Positions 1 to 8,552 of a DNA stretch of 32,292 nucleotides are shown here, piece by piece. Within the stretch, counting starts at the first letter, position 1; the number at the start of each line of letters is the position of its first letter. The notes under the pieces were generated by a model, which searched no databases, had not been told where the DNA came from, and saw nothing but the letters and a program-made list of their open reading frames with translations. The position numbers were made by a program, and so were the translations under genes. This stretch comes from Acidobacteriota bacterium (GTDB lineage Bacteria; Acidobacteriota; Vicinamibacteria; Vicinamibacterales; UBA8438). The stretch lies in contig WTFV01000193.1 in the NCBI GenBank assembly GCA_011523845.1, forward strand, positions 1 to 32,292, read 5' to 3'.

Positions 1-2
1 GC

Positions 3-2402
3 TCACGCGCATCACAAAGTCCAGCCTCGAATATCCGGGGCACGGGCAGGGCTAGTGGCGTCAGTGTCGAGCTCAAGCCGCGCAGCTTCGATCCGGCCCC
101 GGACAGGGCAACCGCACTCATCGAGGGGATCGTACACGGGCTGGCGGAGCCGCGAGAGCGTTTTCTCGCGGTCTGGCGGCTCCTACCCGACAGGATTGCG
201 AGCGAGTTCGGCGAGGACGCGGTACGGCTTCCGGCGGATACGCGCATTCCCGACCACACGCTGTTTCAGCATGTCGACATGACTGCCGGCCTTTACGCCG
301 CGGGAGCGCCGGAGGGCGCGGCCTACCTGTGCTTTGCGCTCGGCCCGGTGCAGCCGTTCATCCGCGCGGCGCGTAGCGTGCGCGATCTCTGGTCCGGCAG
401 CGCTCTGCTGTCGTGGCTTGCCTTTCAGGCCATGTCGCCGGTGATCGAGAAGCTCGGGCCGACGGCGTTCGTTTACCCGGCACTGCGCGGTTCACCGCTC
501 GTTGACCTCTGGTTGAGGCGCATGGGACTCGGTGATCGGGTTCCGATCCCGTCCCAGCCCGCGCGCCTCGCGCCGTCACTGCCGCATCGCTTCGTCGCGG
601 TAGTGCCGTGGGGACCGGACGGTTCGGAAGGCGCAGCGTTTCGCCGAGCGTGTCTCGACGCAGCACAGGCCGGCTGGCGGCGGGTTGCGGCGGCGGTACG
701 GGAGACGATTGGTCCCAAGTTCGAACGTCTCGATCAGAGCTGGGCTCGGCGCTGGGACGAGCAGATCGAGAGCGCGCTCGACTTCAGAGCGGTAGTCGCG
801 CCGGCGAGCACACTTGGCGAGAAACAGCTCGCTCGGCTCGTCGGCGCAACCGATTTCGCGGCGGGGTGGACCGAGTCGCAACGGATTCGCGATCTGGCCC
901 TGGCGATCCCTTCCGCCCATCGGCCCGACTACGGTCAGGACAGCGCCGGCCGCTGGCAGGCCCGGATGGAGATTGTCGCGCGCCTGATGGCGGCGGCGCG
1001 TCGGGTGCGCCACGTGCCACCGACCACGGAACCCGGCGACGGTCCGTCGCCGGCCAAGTGCACGTTGTTCGGAAGCTGGGAGCAGATGGGGCCTGCCGAG
1101 TCGAGCGCGTCTCGGGCCTTCTGGCGGAAGGTCGCGGAACGAGTCTCCGTGGCTGGCGTCAGGCTCCGGCCTCGCGAGCGGTTGTGCGCTGTTGCGCTGA
1201 CGAAGCGGTTCGCCGGTCCCGCCCTCATCGCATCGGAACTCGAACTCACGCCTGAGGATCTGCGGTTCCCGGACACCGCGACCGTGGCGGCGGCCGCGTG
1301 GCTTGCCGATGCGGGGATCGATCCAGATGGGGAGCGCCGGCAAGGGGGGCATTGGAGCGGCCTGTGGCTCCATTGGCGACGCCGGCACGAGGACAGCGAC
1401 GAAGAGCCCGTGCCGGAGGATCTCTGGGAGCGCATCCGTGGCGCCCGAGGCGACGTCGGCGAGCCGCACCGCAGCACGGGAAGGCGGGCCGGGACGCGAT
1501 GGCCGCCCTCATACTACGCGGTCATCGCCATGGACGGCGACGAAATAGGGCGATGGCTCGCCGGGCAGAAGACGCCGGCGCTGCGCCGCCTGCTGCATCC
1601 GAAGCTGCGCGCTTATTTCGAAGGACTCGGCAATGCCCGTGCAGAGGAAGGCCTCTCCGCTCGCCGGCCCGTCGGACCGGCGCTGCACGGCGCGATCAGC
1701 GCCGCGCTGTCCACGTTCGCGACCGAAGTGGCACCGGAGGTCGTAGCGACTCACCATGGGACGATGATCTATTCAGGCGGCGACGACATCCTGGCGCTCT
1801 GTCCGGTATCGACATCGCTCGATTGCGTCCGGTCGCTGCGCGACGCCTTCTCCGGTGTGGATGATCCGGTCGAAGACGGCTGGCGGGAATGCAACGGCCG
1901 GAGGCGGATCACCATGGGGGCCTGTGCGTCGATGTCGGCCGGCCTCGCAATCGTGCACTTTCGGGAGGATCTCCGAACCGCCCTGGAAGCGGCGCGGGAC
2001 GCGGAAGCGCGGGCGAAACACGCGGGCCGCGACCTGCTCGCCCTCGTCTCGGCGCGTCGCTCCGGCGAAGCGGCGCGCGCCATCTGCCCCTGGCCGTTCG
2101 TGCCGTGGTTGGCCGATCTACGTCGTACGTTCGCGGACGGCGCCTCGGATCGATGGACCTACAAGCTCCGCGCGGAGTTGCCAACGCTGGGATCAGACCT
2201 GCTGCCGCGCGAGGCGATGCAGGCGGAGATTGGACGACTCGTCGACCGGACAGAAGACAGCGGTCGGACTGGCGCGAAGGTCGCGGATGCCTTCAGGCTC
2301 TATAGCGGACACCGAAACGGCGCCGGCGCGGGGCGTCTGTTGCTGGATTTTGCCACCCTCTGCCAGTCGGCATCGTTCATGGCGAGAGGCCGAGATGACT
2401 GA
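3..2402 (+). CDS. cas10: Cas10/Cmr2, large subunit of type III-B complex (5' end outside window)
   Basis: Large subunit of the Cmr complex. In this family it is activated by target RNA, makes cyclic oligoadenylates through its Palm domain, and often cuts DNA through an N-terminal HD domain. The frame is open from base 3, so about 799 codons are visible and the gene starts upstream; any HD domain is mostly out of view. An ATG at 279 lies inside the family block RIPDHTLFQHVDMTAG and is not the true start. Landmarks are GPVQPFIRAARSVRDLWSGS near 340-400, MDGDEIGRW near 1530, the cyclase motif GGDD at 1776-1787 preceded by IYS, and SAGLAIVHF near 1935. The zinc-ribbon region has CTLF (Cys at 1059) and CAVA (Cys at 1185) where relatives have CxxC pairs. 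The gene overlaps cmr3 by 8 bases. The identification is firm. The first 50 bases also read LTRIT in another frame, so a frameshift there cannot be excluded. Confidence 0.95.
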   Translation, partial: SRASQSPASNIRGTGRASGVSVELKPRSFDPAPDRATALIEGIVHGLAEPRERFLAVWRLLPDRIASEFGEDAVRLPADTRIPDHTLFQHVDMTAGLYAAGAPEGAAYLCFALGPVQPFIRAARSVRDLWSGSALLSWLAFQAMSPVIEKLGPTAFVYPALRGSPLVDLWLRRMGLGDRVPIPSQPARLAPSLPHRFVAVVPWGPDGSEGAAFRRACLDAAQAGWRRVAAAVRETIGPKFERLDQSWARRWDEQIESALDFRAVVAPASTLGEKQLARLVGATDFAAGWTESQRIRDLALAIPSAHRPDYGQDSAGRWQARMEIVARLMAAARRVRHVPPTTEPGDGPSPAKCTLFGSWEQMGPAESSASRAFWRKVAERVSVAGVRLRPRERLCAVALTKRFAGPALIASELELTPEDLRFPDTATVAAAAWLADAGIDPDGERRQGGHWSGLWLHWRRRHEDSDEEPVPEDLWERIRGARGDVGEPHRSTGRRAGTRWPPSYYAVIAMDGDEIGRWLAGQKTPALRRLLHPKLRAYFEGLGNARAEEGLSARRPVGPALHGAISAALSTFATEVAPEVVATHHGTMIYSGGDDILALCPVSTSLDCVRSLRDAFSGVDDPVEDGWRECNGRRRITMGACASMSAGLAIVHFREDLRTALEAARDAEARAKHAGRDLLALVSARRSGEAARAICPWPFVPWLADLRRTFADGASDRWTYKLRAELPTLGSDLLPREAMQAEIGRLVDRTEDSGRTGAKVADAFRLYSGHRNGAGAGRLLLDFATLCQSASFMARGRDD

Positions 2403-3489
2403 TGGTCCGGTCGCGAGGAATGCGGCGGTAACGCTCGAACTGGAGCCGCTCGACGTCCTGTTCTTCCGGGACGGCCGTCCGTTCGATGCGGCGCCGCGTG
2501 CGACGGGGGGCCTGCCGATGCCTCAAACGCTTGCCGGCGCGGTGCGGACTTGGCTGATCGGACGGCTCGGAGGCGACGTTGAGGTGCTCGCCGCTGCCGT
2601 AAGACAGGGTGCGACCTTCGGGGACGCCGCCGCCTCGCAGGGCTCTGGACCAGCAATCGTCGGGCGCCTGGGTATTCGCGGTCCGTGGTTCGCCAGGAGC
2701 GGGAAGCGCCTTGTACCGATGCCCGCGACGATCGAGCGCGACATCGACGGAGGATTGCATCGGCTCGATCCACTCGCCGATGAGCTTCCAGGGTGGTCGC
2801 CGACGGAGATGGACGGGACGCGGCCCCTGTGGCGGCGCGGGGGCGGTCCCGCGAAGCAGCAGGCAGGCTACCTGTGCACCACCGGCCTCGAACGATTCCT
2901 TAAGGGTGACATCCCGCGACCCGACGAGATACTCGGTGCGGAGGACTTGTTGGTCTGCGAAGATCGCGTCGGGGTCGGCGTGGACGCGAAGACCGGAACG
3001 GCTGGTAAAGGCATGATCTACGCCGTCCGGATGATGCGACTGCGTCCCGGCGTGACTCTCGCGGTCGACCTCGTCGGCGCGGGAGAGGATCTGGAGGCGT
3101 GCTGCCCGGATGCCGAGGATGTCCTCGCCCTCGGAGGCGAGAGCCGACGGGCGATTGTTCGACGAATGACCGCCGGGACTTGGCCAGCCCCCGTGAACGC
3201 CCAAGGCAGCGGGAAGCTCGTCCTGCTGACGACTCCCGCTCCGTTCGGCGGGTGGCGTCCGCCAGGGCTGCCGCTGGTCGCGGCGGCCGTGCCGGGGTTC
3301 GTCCCCGTGTCCGGCTGGGATCTAGCGCGCCGCGGTCCGAAACCGAACCGTTTCGCCGTCGCCGCAGGTAGCGTCTATTTCCTGGACCGAACGACGGATC
3401 TGCCCAACCGCAACCGTTCCCTGTGTACGGGAGAGGATGCCGCTGTCGGCTGGGGGACGTACCTCGAGGGAGTGTGGAACCATGCGTGA
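2395..3489 (+). CDS. cmr3: Cmr3, Cas5-like RAMP subunit of type III-B complex
   Basis: Cmr3 is the Cas5-group RAMP that, with Cas10, caps the 5' handle end of the crRNA in the Cmr complex. The protein is 364 residues, normal for the family. It starts at the ATG inside the end of cas10 (the overlap reads ATGACTGA), just before the diagnostic block LEPLDVLFFRDGRPF at residues 16-30; an earlier in-frame start at 1855 would lie deep inside cas10 and is rejected. Next comes LPMPQTLAGAVRTWLIG, the usual second conserved strand and helix, and the C-terminal glycine-rich stretch GEDAAVGWGTYLEGVW. Its end overlaps cmr4 by 8 bases, which indicates one tightly coupled operon. Nothing in it looks damaged. 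Confidence 0.93.
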   Translation: MTDGPVARNAAVTLELEPLDVLFFRDGRPFDAAPRATGGLPMPQTLAGAVRTWLIGRLGGDVEVLAAAVRQGATFGDAAASQGSGPAIVGRLGIRGPWFARSGKRLVPMPATIERDIDGGLHRLDPLADELPGWSPTEMDGTRPLWRRGGGPAKQQAGYLCTTGLERFLKGDIPRPDEILGAEDLLVCEDRVGVGVDAKTGTAGKGMIYAVRMMRLRPGVTLAVDLVGAGEDLEACCPDAEDVLALGGESRRAIVRRMTAGTWPAPVNAQGSGKLVLLTTPAPFGGWRPPGLPLVAAAVPGFVPVSGWDLARRGPKPNRFAVAAGSVYFLDRTTDLPNRNRSLCTGEDAAVGWGTYLEGVWNHA

Positions 3490-4414
3490 TTCGTCTGCCG
3501 CCAACCTGTTGTTCCTGCATGCCCTGACAGGGCTGCATCCCGGCGGCGGCACGGCGCTCGGTGTCGTGGACCTTCCCGTCCAGCGCGAGCGGCACACGCA
3601 GTGGCCGATGATCCCCGGCTCAGGGCTGAAGGGTGTACTCCGCGACGCGTGCCGCAGGAGGTTGGGCGGCGAGGACGAGGAACTCTTCGCGGCGTTCGGG
3701 CCGCCACCGCCATCCGAGGCTGGCGCATCCCAGACCGCCAAGGCGTCCGACTACGCCGGCGCGCTCGCCTTCACCGACGCCCGCCTGGTCGCCTTCCCCG
3801 TGCGGTCGCTCCGCGGCGTGTTCGCCTGGGTGACGTGTCCGGCCGTGCTCGATCGCCTCGGACGCGACGCGAGACTGCTGGCGCGTGGCGGGACTGCGCC
3901 ACCCGCCCCACCGCCAGTGGAACAAGGCGGCGCCGCCTGCCCGCAGCGATCGGACAACCTGATCGAAGGGAACCAGTTGCTGTTGGAGGAGTTCGAGTTC
4001 CATCGCACCGGAGACGACGGAGGCGTCGCCGAGTGGCTGGCGAAGACGGCCGTCACGGACAAGGCAACCGCCGAGCGGCTGACGCGGAACCTGGTCGTGC
4101 TGCAGGATGACGACTTCACGCACTTCGCACGACATGCGACCGAGGTGGTCGCACGCATCGGTCTCGACTACGAAACGAAGACCGCGCGAGGCCAAGCGTT
4201 GTTCTACGAGGAGTTCCTGCCGCCCGAGACCCTGTTCTACGCGGTCGCCCTGGCGACGGGTAGCCGCAACGAGAAGGTCGAGCGGGATGCGGCGGGCATG
4301 CTCGATCTGCTGCGAAACCATACGCCGCTCATTCTCCAGATCGGCGCCGACCAGACCATCGGCAAGGGCCTGTGCGCGATCCGGGTCATGAAACCGGAGG
4401 ATGGCGATGCGTGA
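3482..4414 (+). CDS. cmr4: Cmr4, Cas7-like backbone RNase of type III-B complex
   Basis: Cmr4 forms the helical backbone of the Cmr complex and cuts target RNA at 6-nt intervals. The 310-residue protein starts at the ATG overlapping the last 8 bases of cmr3; an upstream start at 3437 would extend far into cmr3 and is less likely. The N-terminal block LTGLHPGGGTALGVVDLPVQ contains Asp30, which aligns with the catalytic Asp26 of Pyrococcus furiosus Cmr4. It is followed by RERHTQWPMIPGSGLKGVLR, the typical loop and glycine-rich RAMP helix. The C-terminal TIGKGLCAIRVM is the usual final strand. All motifs appear intact, so target-RNA cleavage is expected to be active. Confidence 0.95.
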   Translation: MRDSSAANLLFLHALTGLHPGGGTALGVVDLPVQRERHTQWPMIPGSGLKGVLRDACRRRLGGEDEELFAAFGPPPPSEAGASQTAKASDYAGALAFTDARLVAFPVRSLRGVFAWVTCPAVLDRLGRDARLLARGGTAPPAPPPVEQGGAACPQRSDNLIEGNQLLLEEFEFHRTGDDGGVAEWLAKTAVTDKATAERLTRNLVVLQDDDFTHFARHATEVVARIGLDYETKTARGQALFYEEFLPPETLFYAVALATGSRNEKVERDAAGMLDLLRNHTPLILQIGADQTIGKGLCAIRVMKPEDGDA

Positions 4415-4829
4415 CGCAGTCGGACCGACGCTGGACCAGCGCCGCGCCCGCCACGCGTGGGAGGCGGTCGCCCGCGTCAAGGCCAAGGACACGACGACGT
4501 TGGGTTCGAGCTACTCGCGTGAGGCGAAGCGGCTGCCCGTACGGATCCTCACTGCCGGCCTGGGTCATGCGCTCGCGTTCCTGTATGCCAAGGCCAGCTC
4601 CCAGGCCGAGAGCGCGAACACTCTGCTGTTGCGCGACATCGCCGATTGGGTTCTCGACAAGCGTCGCCGGTCGGACAGCGGGACCGATCGGCCGAGCGCC
4701 GATGCGCTGATTGACGAGATCGTCAAGGGCGACGGGAACTTCCTCCGGATCACCACGGAGGAGGTTCTGGCTTATCTGCAATGGCTGACCCGCTTCGCCG
4801 AGGCCGAGTTCAAAGATGACAAGAACTGA
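4407..4829 (+). CDS. cmr5: Cmr5, small (Cas11-type) subunit of type III-B complex
   Basis: Cmr5 is the small helical subunit that lines the inner filament of the complex beside the Cmr4 backbone. The protein is 140 residues and predicted all-helical. Family-like segments are LDQRRARHAWEAV at the start, SYSREAKRLPVRILTAGLGHALAFL in the middle (the conserved core of Cmr5), and ITTEEVLAYLQWLTRFAEAEFK at the end. Two ATGs are possible. GGAGG at 4396-4400 abuts the first ATG (4401) but sits six bases before the second (4407), so 4407 is chosen. It overlaps cmr4 by 8 bases and the next gene by 14. Confidence 0.9.
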   Translation: MRDAVGPTLDQRRARHAWEAVARVKAKDTTTLGSSYSREAKRLPVRILTAGLGHALAFLYAKASSQAESANTLLLRDIADWVLDKRRRSDSGTDRPSADALIDEIVKGDGNFLRITTEEVLAYLQWLTRFAEAEFKDDKN

Positions 4830-7167
4830 GACCGCCGCAGCCTCCGCCGAACTGAAGTTGCCTGGGGGCGTTGCCGATCTCGTCGAGCAGGTTGCCGGCT
4901 CCATGCGTCATCCCGGATTGCAGCTCGACAAGCTCTCGCCGCCCGGCGATCAGAAGCTCCAGCATCAGGCGATTCAACGCGTATGCGGGGCGGCGGGCGA
5001 TACGGCCCTACTCAGGGACATGTCGTGCCGCCGGTCCCAGATGCTGGCGGCTTGCAGCGCCATGCGCTTCGAGACCACGACCGTCGGGCCGTTGACCCTC
5101 CACCTCGCCCGCGCCTCGGGTCTTGAGAACGCCGGCATCCACTTGCACCCGATCTACGGCTTCGCCTGTCTGCCCGGCAGCGGGCTCAAGGGAATGGCTC
5201 GCGCGTACGCCGAAACGGTCTGGTGTGCGGACCAGAACGACCGGGCGGCGGCCTGGCGACGCATCCGCGCGGTTTTCGGTTGGACGCCGGGGACGGAGAA
5301 GGGCAAGGCATGGAGACCGGAGGGGGTGGGCGATCCGAAGGAATCACAGGCGGGTGCGGTCGTCTTCCACGACGCTTGGCCGACGAAGTGGCCGCGCCTG
5401 CAGCCGGACATCGTGAACAACCATCACCTGAAGTACTACGCGGGTGACGACGATCCCGGCGACTGGGAAGACCCGATCCCCGTCTATTTCCTGTCGGTGG
5501 CGGAGGGTACGACGTTCGATTTCGCGGTGTCCCCGCGAATCGCCGCGAGCACGGATGGTTCGGCCCGAGAACTTGCGGCCCTGGCGGCCGAATGGCTCCA
5601 GGCGGCCCTGGTGCACGAGGGCGCCGGCGCCAAGACCCACGCCGGTTACGGCCGCTTCCGGATGGACGACCTGGCGGAACCGGCCGCACCCAGGGCGGCG
5701 CGGCATACCGCGAAGCACATGCTCACGCTGGCGACGCCCGCCTTTCTCGCCGGGGCAGGCCAGAAGCGCGACGATTGCGACCTGCGGCCCGCCACCCTGC
5801 GCGGCCTGCTTCGCTGGTGGTGGCGGACCATGCATGCCGCCCATCTCAATCGCGAGGATCTCCGCTGTCTGGAAACGGCGATCTGGGGTGACGCGGAGCA
5901 CGGCGCGGCGCTCGCGGCGTCCGTGCGGTGTGACGGGCAACCCACGGTCAACCTGTTCGACTACAAGGACCGGTTTCGTCCGAAGAGGCAATTCGCCGAG
6001 ACCCACGGCCTCGAACAGCCCCCGCGCAACACGACCCAAGGGCTGTTCTACGCCGCCTACGGGATGGACGAGAAGATCAGGGGTCACAAGCGTCAGCGCT
6101 TCTACGCCGAGCCGGGAGCGTCCTGGGCGATAACGCTGAACGCGCGACAGGCTCACCTGCCGGAAGGCGGACAATCCGTGGGCGCCGCCGACGTCTTGCG
6201 ACAAGGCGAGGCCGCGCTCTGGCTGCTCTGCTACTACGGCGGCGTCGGCTCCAAAGGACGGAAGGGCTTCGGTTCCTTCGCCGACATCGAAGTCCAAGGC
6301 ATCGAGGCCGTGGAGGATTGCAGGAAACAAAGCGCGGAGCTTCGCCGCGCCGTCGGATTCGCCACGCGTCCTCAAGGCCCCGCGGCCACGTGCAGCCTCG
6401 AAGAAATACTGACGGTGGAGGTCGCTACTCCGTGGCGTGACCACTGGCGGGCCATCGACCAGCTCGGATTCGTCGCCCAAGCATTCGCGCGGAAGAACGC
6501 TCACCACGATCGCAAGCGCGCGCTCGGCCTGCCGCGAAAGATCCATGGTCCACGCAGCACGCCGATGAAGCACCAGAGCGGTGACACCCACAGGTCGCCG
6601 ACGGAGCTGATTGCGGGTGGTCACCGCCGTCATGCTGCGCCAGTCCATTACCACTTGGCCCCGCGCCCCGACGGCGCCCTCACTGTACGCATAACTGCCT
6701 TTCCGTCGGCCACACTGCCCGACATCGAGACCAGCCGGAAAGTGCTGCTGGAACTCACGAACCACCTGCAATCGGAGCTTGAGGCTCGGGCGCAGAGGCA
6801 CGCGGTGCACGGCACACGGTCGCCGGTGCCGGAAGGACCGGCGGACGGCGGCCAATCAGCCGCGGTTCCCCGGCTGCCCGGAGCGGGAGCGCGCGTTCAG
6901 GCCGTATTGCTCAAAGAAAAGACGAAGAAGGGTGGCTGGAAGGCGAGCCACGAGCCCAGCGGCCTGCAGGGCCCGATTCAGAACTCAGGTGACGCGCCAG
7001 GCGATGCCGAACCGGGCCAGAGCGTCGACTTGATCGTGGCCTCGGCCAATCCGCGGGAGATCGCCTTCAGATGGCCGACGGATCGTGACTCCGAACCATC
7101 CCGTCACGACCGACTCGGGCCGCCCCCGGACCGGAAACCGCGTCAGCACGGACGCCGGAGACGTTAG
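4816..7167 (+). CDS. Cmr6-Cmr1 fusion protein with extra C-terminal domain
   Basis: One 783-residue open frame carries two RAMP modules that are normally separate proteins. Residues about 1-286 match Cmr6: IHLHPIYGFACLPGSGLKGM at 108-127 and the glycine loop GAKTHAGYGRF at 271-281. Residues about 298 to about 640 match Cmr1: LATPAFLAGAGQ at 305-316, the signature LRPATLRGLLRWWWR at 323-337, IWGD at 356-359 and GGVGSKGRKGFGSF at 475-488. A charged linker leads to a possible small beta-barrel near 700-760 (RVQAVLLKEKTKKGGW), then a basic tail ending RRRR. No stop or start context separates the halves. In known Cmr complexes Cmr1 and Cmr6 are neighbours at the 3' end of the crRNA, so a fusion is structurally sensible. 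It starts within the last 14 bases of cmr5. No separate cmr1 or cmr6 is visible. Confidence 0.92.
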   Translation: MTRTETAAASAELKLPGGVADLVEQVAGSMRHPGLQLDKLSPPGDQKLQHQAIQRVCGAAGDTALLRDMSCRRSQMLAACSAMRFETTTVGPLTLHLARASGLENAGIHLHPIYGFACLPGSGLKGMARAYAETVWCADQNDRAAAWRRIRAVFGWTPGTEKGKAWRPEGVGDPKESQAGAVVFHDAWPTKWPRLQPDIVNNHHLKYYAGDDDPGDWEDPIPVYFLSVAEGTTFDFAVSPRIAASTDGSARELAALAAEWLQAALVHEGAGAKTHAGYGRFRMDDLAEPAAPRAARHTAKHMLTLATPAFLAGAGQKRDDCDLRPATLRGLLRWWWRTMHAAHLNREDLRCLETAIWGDAEHGAALAASVRCDGQPTVNLFDYKDRFRPKRQFAETHGLEQPPRNTTQGLFYAAYGMDEKIRGHKRQRFYAEPGASWAITLNARQAHLPEGGQSVGAADVLRQGEAALWLLCYYGGVGSKGRKGFGSFADIEVQGIEAVEDCRKQSAELRRAVGFATRPQGPAATCSLEEILTVEVATPWRDHWRAIDQLGFVAQAFARKNAHHDRKRALGLPRKIHGPRSTPMKHQSGDTHRSPTELIAGGHRRHAAPVHYHLAPRPDGALTVRITAFPSATLPDIETSRKVLLELTNHLQSELEARAQRHAVHGTRSPVPEGPADGGQSAAVPRLPGAGARVQAVLLKEKTKKGGWKASHEPSGLQGPIQNSGDAPGDAEPGQSVDLIVASANPREIAFRWPTDRDSEPSRHDRLGPPPDRKPRQHGRRRR

Positions 7168-7170
7168 CGA

Positions 7171-8487
7171 ATGACGCAGCGCGGCGGACGCACGTTGGTC
7201 ATGACGGTAGGGACCGGCGATCTCGATCGGCTCGAAGAAACGCTGTTCACGCCGTTGCGGAAGTCGATCGCCACCGAGGCCTGGACGCGCGTGGTGCTGC
7301 TGCCATCCAGCGTGACCGAGGACTTCGCTCGGACGCTGCGGCGCCGGCTCGACGGTGCAACAGTGGAAGTATCGGCGCTGCCGGCCGGCGACGAGAACGA
7401 CGCGGATGCGGCCTACGCACACTTCGACCGGGTGTTGGCGTCGGTCCTGCAAGACGCTGCACCGGAAGACGTCGTCGTCGACTTCACCCGCGGTACGAAG
7501 GCGATGAGCGCTGCGCTCGTCCTGGCCGCGACTCGCCGGGCGGTCCCGCGGCTGCGCTACGTCACAGGCCGCCGTGATCGGCGCGGCATGGTCGAGCCCG
7601 GCTCCGAACAGGTACGCGGCATTCGCACCACGACCGTAGACGGCCACCGGCGTCTGGATCTCGCACGAGCCCTGTTCGCCAGAGGCGATTTCGCAGCCTT
7701 GGCACACGTGCTTCCCGCCCCCGATGGTCCGTTGGCGCCGCTCTATCCCAACGATTTCGTCCACACGGCGAGGGCCGTTCGTTCGGCGGCACGATTCTAC
7801 GCCGCGTGGGACCGACTCGATCATGCAGCAGCGGCGACCGTCCAAGTAGCGGCGCCTCCATCGGACGACTGGCGGCGGTTCTGGCCGACGCCGGACGCGC
7901 ACGCCTGGGTCGCCGCCCTGGCGCGGGAACCGGAACGTATCGACCACCGTTCGATGGCCGCCCGGCTGCGCAGACTGGCCGTCGATCTGCTGGCGAACGG
8001 CGAGCGCCGCGTGCGGCAGGGTCAGAACGAGGATGCCCTCGTACGCGCCTATCGTCTGCTGGAGTTGATCGGTCAGGCCAGACTGTTCGATCACGGTCTC
8101 GATTCGGCGAACCTCGATCCGGATCACGATGCCGTACTGGCCGTGCGGCGCGAGTCCGAGCGCAAGAAGCGGAAGCCCTTCTCCGAAGGCCCCGGCGGCA
8201 AGCTGCTGGCCTCCCGGTTTCAGGTGGGCAGACTTCTGCGACATTGTGGAGATCGACTGGCCAAGTCGCTCCTGCGGTTCGATGACGAGACTCTGCTGAA
8301 GCCGACGCTGCGCAACAACAGCGTGCTCGTTCACGGTTTCGCCGCCCGCGCGCCGGACGATCCGGCTTCCCTGCGGCGTTTGTTCCAGGATCTCGAAGAG
8401 CTGGCGCGCGACGATGACGGCGACGGAGTGCCGGAGGTCGCGGACTGGCTGCGGATCGCAAGATCGCCTGCCTTCGACGCCGCATGA
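7171..8487 (+). CDS. CARF-HEPN ancillary RNase (Csm6/Csx1-like, TIGR02710/Cas02710 type)
   Basis: Ancillary type III effector: a CARF domain senses cyclic oligoadenylate made by Cas10 and switches on a HEPN RNase that cuts RNA non-specifically. The 438-residue protein begins with LVMTVGTGDLDRLEETLF, a CARF first strand and loop. It has the second CARF signature DFTRGTKAMSAALVLAA with Asp104 and Lys110. The C-terminal half is helical and ends with the HEPN motif R381-NNSVLV-H388, an Rx6H spacing accepted for this superfamily. It starts three bases after the Cmr6-Cmr1 stop, so it is very likely co-transcribed with the complex that makes its activator. The layout is closest to the Cas02710 family as I remember it; Csx1 or Csm6 in the strict sense is the alternative. 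Which oligoadenylate it binds cannot be read from the sequence. Confidence 0.85.
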   Translation: MTQRGGRTLVMTVGTGDLDRLEETLFTPLRKSIATEAWTRVVLLPSSVTEDFARTLRRRLDGATVEVSALPAGDENDADAAYAHFDRVLASVLQDAAPEDVVVDFTRGTKAMSAALVLAATRRAVPRLRYVTGRRDRRGMVEPGSEQVRGIRTTTVDGHRRLDLARALFARGDFAALAHVLPAPDGPLAPLYPNDFVHTARAVRSAARFYAAWDRLDHAAAATVQVAAPPSDDWRRFWPTPDAHAWVAALAREPERIDHRSMAARLRRLAVDLLANGERRVRQGQNEDALVRAYRLLELIGQARLFDHGLDSANLDPDHDAVLAVRRESERKKRKPFSEGPGGKLLASRFQVGRLLRHCGDRLAKSLLRFDDETLLKPTLRNNSVLVHGFAARAPDDPASLRRLFQDLEELARDDDGDGVPEVADWLRIARSPAFDAA

Positions 8488-8552
8488 CACACCGCCCATG
8501 ACCAGACACGGACTGCCCATCGGCGCGGGCTGGGTCCCACGGAAAGACTGAG

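Noticed and set aside
55..282. Short plus-strand frame before the first Cas10 ATG
   Set aside because: The Cas10 frame itself is open through this stretch and carries family residues; the other frame is Ser/Arg-rich.
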